Below are positions 60,886 to 64,000 of a stretch of 64,000 bases of DNA, one piece after another. How positions within the stretch are numbered: position 1 is the stretch's first letter; the number at the start of each line of letters is the position of its first letter. Under the pieces are notes generated by a model that saw only the letters and a program-made list of their open reading frames with translations, was not told the DNA's origin and ran no database searches. Source of the DNA: Mycolicibacterium wolinskyi (lineage in GTDB: Bacteria > Actinomycetota > Actinomycetes > Mycobacteriales > Mycobacteriaceae); contig NZ_LQQA01000031.1 in the NCBI RefSeq assembly GCF_002101965.1, positions 186,001 through 250,000 of the forward strand. Direction: 5' to 3'. A program made the translations under genes and the position numbers.

Positions 60886-62294
60886 GTCCAATGCGCGATC
60901 GCCGCACGGACCTCATCGACGTGCGGCAACCGTTCACTGGCCCACGCCACATAGCCGTCCGGCCGCACCAGCACCGCGTCGGGCAGTTCGGGCCGGTTGT
61001 CGATCGCGTGGATGACGTCGTCATCGCCGATATCGACGGGCTCCGCGGTGACGAGCACGAACTTGCCCGCCCGCAGCAATTCGTAGAGCCGCGTGCCACC
61101 ACAGTCCACGTCGGCCATGCGGCGACCCACCAGCCAGTCCTCGTCCTTCGACCGCGGGTACGCGATGCCGATACCGCTGAGCCGCTCGGCCAGCAAGTGT
61201 CGCGTCCGCGGGATGCGCAACACCGTGCCGAGCACCAGCACCCGCAGCCGACGCGTGGCCGCCGAGCTCAAGACCACCTGATTGAACGCATCGGTGAGCC
61301 GCAACACTGCAGCCCCGACCGGATGACGCTCGCGTTCGTAACTGTCGAGCAGCCACGGCGGCGCCTGCCCGCGTACCGCTGCCGCGAGTTTCCAGCCCAG
61401 GTTGATAGCGTCGCCGAGCCCGGTGTTCATGCCCTGCCCGCCGAGCGGGGAGTGCACGTGCGCCGCATCGCCGGCCAAAAACACCCGGCCCGATCGATAG
61501 TGGCGAGCCTGCTTTCGTTCGCTGAGGAACCGCGAGCTCCATCGCATCTCGCTCATGCCGAAGTCCTGGCCTGCGATGCGCTGAAACGCATCGCGTATCT
61601 CGTCGAGCGTCACCGGTTCGCTCAACGGCGCCTGCTCGCGCAGCCGGTCCCACGCGATGGCACGGAACCAGCCGTCGCCGAACGGGACGAACAGCACGAC
61701 ACCTTCCGTGTCGGTGCGGGCGAACAACGTCTCCTCCGGCGGGGACGACAACCGGACGTCGGCGAGCAGGATGTGCGTCTCATACTGTTTGCCAACGAAG
61801 TCGATCCCCACCGCCTGCCGCACTTTGCTGTGGGCGCCGTCGCAACCCACCACGTACGCGGCGTCGAGGCTCTGCCCGCCGGCCAGGTCGACCGTCACCG
61901 AGTCGGCGTCCTGGCGCAGGCCCACCACTTCCGCCCCGCGCCGCACCTCGACGCCGAGTTCGATGGCGCGCTCCTCCAGCAGATGCTCGGTACCGCTCTG
62001 CGGAACGATCAGCACCATCCCGAACCGCGTCGGCAACTCGCTCAGGTTCAGCGTCGCCCCACCCGGCGGGGCGACCTCGCGTACCGGGAGCCCGCGGCTG
62101 AGCAGTTCGTCGGCCAGCCCGCGCCCGTCGAGGAGTTCGAGGGTCCGCGCGTGCACGGCGAAAGCCCGCGTGATGTTGGGCGCCGACGTGCGTTCCTCCA
62201 GCACCGTCACCTTCGCGCCGCCCAGCGCGAGCTCGCACGCCAGCATCAAACCGGTGGGCCCGGCCCCGACCACAAGAACCTCGTTAATTGCCAA
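60876..62294 (-). CDS. FAD-dependent aromatic monooxygenase
   Basis: 472 residues. FAD motif VLVVGAGPTGLMLACELALG, the DG motif VVGCDGAHSKVRQAVG and the GD motif VFLAGDAAHVHSPLGGQGMN followed by TGLGDAINLGWKL. This is the class A flavin monooxygenase group (PgaE, MhpA, rifampicin monooxygenase). The C-terminal thioredoxin-like part (WLVGRRMADVDCGGTRLYEL, FVLVTAEPVD) is kept. It would hydroxylate an aromatic or polyketide substrate with NAD(P)H; which one is unknown. Confidence 0.88.
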   Translation of the reverse strand: MAINEVLVVGAGPTGLMLACELALGGAKVTVLEERTSAPNITRAFAVHARTLELLDGRGLADELLSRGLPVREVAPPGGATLNLSELPTRFGMVLIVPQSGTEHLLEERAIELGVEVRRGAEVVGLRQDADSVTVDLAGGQSLDAAYVVGCDGAHSKVRQAVGIDFVGKQYETHILLADVRLSSPPEETLFARTDTEGVVLFVPFGDGWFRAIAWDRLREQAPLSEPVTLDEIRDAFQRIAGQDFGMSEMRWSSRFLSERKQARHYRSGRVFLAGDAAHVHSPLGGQGMNTGLGDAINLGWKLAAAVRGQAPPWLLDSYERERHPVGAAVLRLTDAFNQVVLSSAATRRLRVLVLGTVLRIPRTRHLLAERLSGIGIAYPRSKDEDWLVGRRMADVDCGGTRLYELLRAGKFVLVTAEPVDIGDDDVIHAIDNRPELPDAVLVRPDGYVAWASERLPHVDEVRAAIAHWTQK

Positions 62295-62452
62295 GAGAAT
62301 TCACCCCTTCGCCGCGCGACGGCTCTGCACGCTGATGCTAGCCACAACTGCGCACGTAGAATGGACAAAAGTCATTAGCCACTCATGCCGATGCTCTTCG
62401 CGCAAGCGCTCATCGGTAGCCGACACCCCGACCCCAACCCGATCGGAGTGCC

Positions 62453-64000
62453 ATGCTCGCCGTCCTTCTCGCCCACGCGGTCGCCACCGCGGTGGCGCCG
62501 CTTCTCGTGGCCAAATGGGGTCGGCTGGCGTTCTATCCGCTTGCGCTCGTGCCGCTCGGCTCGCTCGTGTGGGTCGGTCTGAACTGGCCGAGCCACGACC
62601 GGGTCCCGACGCTGCACCTGCCGTGGGTGCCCGAGCTGTCGATGGACATCACGCTGCGCTTCGACTCGCTCGCCGCCATCATGAGCGTGCTGGTGCTCGC
62701 CATCGGGGCACTCGTGTTGTTCTACTGCGCCGAGTACTTCCACCACCACGGCGGGAAAGTCGAGAAACGCCTGCCCAGCTTCGCCGCCGAGCTCGTCGCG
62801 TTCTCCGGGGCGATGTTCGGCCTGGTGATCAGCGACAACATGCTCGTGCTGTACGTGTTCTGGGAAACCACGACCGTGCTGTCGTTCCTGCTGGTCGGCC
62901 ACTACGCCGAACGCGCAACGAGCCGCCGTGCGGCCACCCAGGCCCTGCTCGTCACGACGTTCGGCGGGCTGGCCATGCTGGTCGGCATCATCGTGCTCGG
63001 CAACCTCGCCGGCACCTACCTGCTGTCGGAACTCATCGCGGCACCGCCCACCGGCGTCGCGGCGTCCATCGGCATCGCGCTCATCCTGATCGGCGCACTG
63101 TCGAAATCGGCGATCGTGCCGATGCACTTCTGGCTGCCCGGCGCGATGGCCGCACCGACCCCGGTCAGCGCCTACCTGCACGCCGCCGCCATGGTGAAGG
63201 CCGGTGTGTACCTGGTGGCCCGCATGACGCCCGGGTTTGCCGACACCCCGCTCTGGCGGCCGATGGTGATCGGGCTCGGCCTGCTCACCATGTTGCTGGC
63301 CGGCTGGCGCGCGGTCCGCGAATACGACTTGAAGCTGATCCTGGCGTTCGGCACGGTCAGCCAGTTGGGCCTGATCACGGTGATGGTCGGCGCGGGCGGC
63401 TCGGACATGATGCTGGCCGGCCTGGCCATGCTGTGCGCGCACGCGATGTTCAAAGCCTCGCTGTTCATGGTCGTCGGCGTCATCGACCACGCCACCGGCA
63501 CGCGCGACATCCGCAGGCTGGCCGGTCTGGGCAGGCAGAACCGCCCACTGCTGATCATCGCGTGCGGCGCCACCGCCAGCATGGCCGCGCTCCCGCCGTT
63601 CTTCGGCTTCGTCGCCAAGGAAGCCGATCTGGAGACGGTGCTGCACAGCGCGGCGCTCGGCACGGCCGCGCCGTACGTGCTCACCGGCATCGTGCTCGGC
63701 TCGGTCTTCACCACGGTGTACAGCCTGCGGTTCCTCTGGGGTGCGTTCGCCGGCAAAGGATCACCGAAGCCGAGCGTTCGCGTCGCCGAGATGCACCGGC
63801 CCCCAATCACTTTCCTGGCCCCACCGGCCGTCCTGTCGGCGGCCGGCCTGCTGTTCGGGCTGTGGCCGGCCGGATTGGACGCAGTGCTCGACGAATACGC
63901 CGACACCGTCCCGGGCGGATCGGGCTACCACCTGGCGTTGTGGCACGGTTTCGGTCTGCCGTTGCTGCTGTCGGTTGTGGTGCTCGCGGTCGGCACCGCG
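62453..64000 (+). CDS. mrpA: Na+/H+ antiporter subunit A, MrpA/MnhA (3' end outside window)
   Basis: The frame opens at ATG 62453 (MLAVLLAHAVATAVAPLLVA) after CGGAG and runs without a stop to the right edge, giving 516 codons. It is an NADH-dehydrogenase-subunit-5-like protein with many membrane helices. Conserved pieces include VLYVFWETTTVLSFLLVGHY, KSAIVPMHFWLPGAMAAPTP followed by VSAYLHAAAMVKAGVYLVAR, and KLILAFGTVSQLGLI. These contain the Glu and Lys/His residues used for proton movement in Mrp and complex I. MrpA is usually the first gene of a multi-gene mrp operon, so the rest should follow to the right. Confidence 0.92.
   Translation, partial: MLAVLLAHAVATAVAPLLVAKWGRLAFYPLALVPLGSLVWVGLNWPSHDRVPTLHLPWVPELSMDITLRFDSLAAIMSVLVLAIGALVLFYCAEYFHHHGGKVEKRLPSFAAELVAFSGAMFGLVISDNMLVLYVFWETTTVLSFLLVGHYAERATSRRAATQALLVTTFGGLAMLVGIIVLGNLAGTYLLSELIAAPPTGVAASIGIALILIGALSKSAIVPMHFWLPGAMAAPTPVSAYLHAAAMVKAGVYLVARMTPGFADTPLWRPMVIGLGLLTMLLAGWRAVREYDLKLILAFGTVSQLGLITVMVGAGGSDMMLAGLAMLCAHAMFKASLFMVVGVIDHATGTRDIRRLAGLGRQNRPLLIIACGATASMAALPPFFGFVAKEADLETVLHSAALGTAAPYVLTGIVLGSVFTTVYSLRFLWGAFAGKGSPKPSVRVAEMHRPPITFLAPPAVLSAAGLLFGLWPAGLDAVLDEYADTVPGGSGYHLALWHGFGLPLLLSVVVLAVGTA

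Noticed and set aside
58987..60891. 634-codon minus-strand open frame over CBS and transporter genes
   Set aside because: His/Asp/Arg-rich antisense composition; the plus-strand genes have clear CBS and membrane motifs.
60432..62378. 648-codon plus-strand open frame over the monooxygenase
   Set aside because: Antisense shadow of the FAD monooxygenase, plus an out-of-frame piece of the transporter.

Overview
The window looks like a piece of chromosome from a rapidly growing mycobacterium of the Mycolicibacterium smegmatis type. It is very GC-rich, uses many GTG and some TTG starts, and carries HbhA, mycolic-acid methyltransferases, a mycothiol S-transferase-like DinB protein, RamB, and a lone GroEL with two CIRCE boxes. 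Gene order follows the block known in M. tuberculosis as hbhA / Rv0474 / madR / umaA / fadB2 / icl1 / acyl-ACP thioesterase / ramB / lpd / ALDH-DUF779 / prolyl oligopeptidase / echA2 / DinB / groEL2 / SDR / moeA2 / psd / pssA / Cdc48-like ATPase. Several accessory modules are inserted into it. I found no rRNA, tRNA, CRISPR array, insertion sequence or prophage.

Region by region. 1-5.1 kb: partial hbhA, an XRE regulator, a DUF445 membrane protein, the mycolate-desaturation regulator MadR, a PPK2-family kinase and an AbiEi/DUF559-type orphan gene bracketed by related hairpins. 5.1-13.4 kb: carbon and lipid metabolism, with umaA, fadB2, icl, a thioesterase, ramB and lpd. RamB-like boxes lie in front of icl and ramB. 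13.4-18.3 kb: a five-gene ABC uptake operon of the peptide/nickel/opine class. 18.4-26 kb: a CmaA1-like methyltransferase, ALDH plus DUF779, a prolyl oligopeptidase, an enoyl-CoA hydratase, a methyltransferase and a DUF308 protein. 26-28.5 kb: two TetR regulators around an SDR gene, with clear operators. 28.5-33 kb: a tight minus-strand operon of DinB S-transferase, PAP2 phosphatase, ALDH, class I PPK2 and a membrane protein.

33-44 kb: a Ser/Thr kinase fused to an Mce-associated-like outer domain and followed by a free Mce-associated protein. Then come a VOC protein, a D-aminoacylase-like amidohydrolase, a split-barrel protein, the second AbiEi/DUF559 orphan, groEL with its terminator and two CIRCE operators, an LLM-TetR pair facing an SDR, and a cupin. 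44-55 kb: a superfamily 2 helicase, a HAD phosphatase, a bacterial PH-domain pair, then the operon SDR-moeA2-psd-pssA-AAA+ ATPase. 55-64 kb: a TetR fused to an SRPBCC domain, divergent from two more SRPBCC proteins; a DUF1707 protein; a NarL-type two-component system; a CBS protein with an ArsB/NhaD-type transporter; a flavin monooxygenase; and the start of mrpA/mnhA, which runs off the right edge.

The most unusual points are the two AbiEi/DUF559 orphans, each flanked on both sides by related long inverted repeats; the kinase with an Mce-associated-like sensor domain; and the compact TetR-SRPBCC / SRPBCC / SRPBCC locus. All similarity statements come from reading the sequence and recalling families. 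No database search was run.
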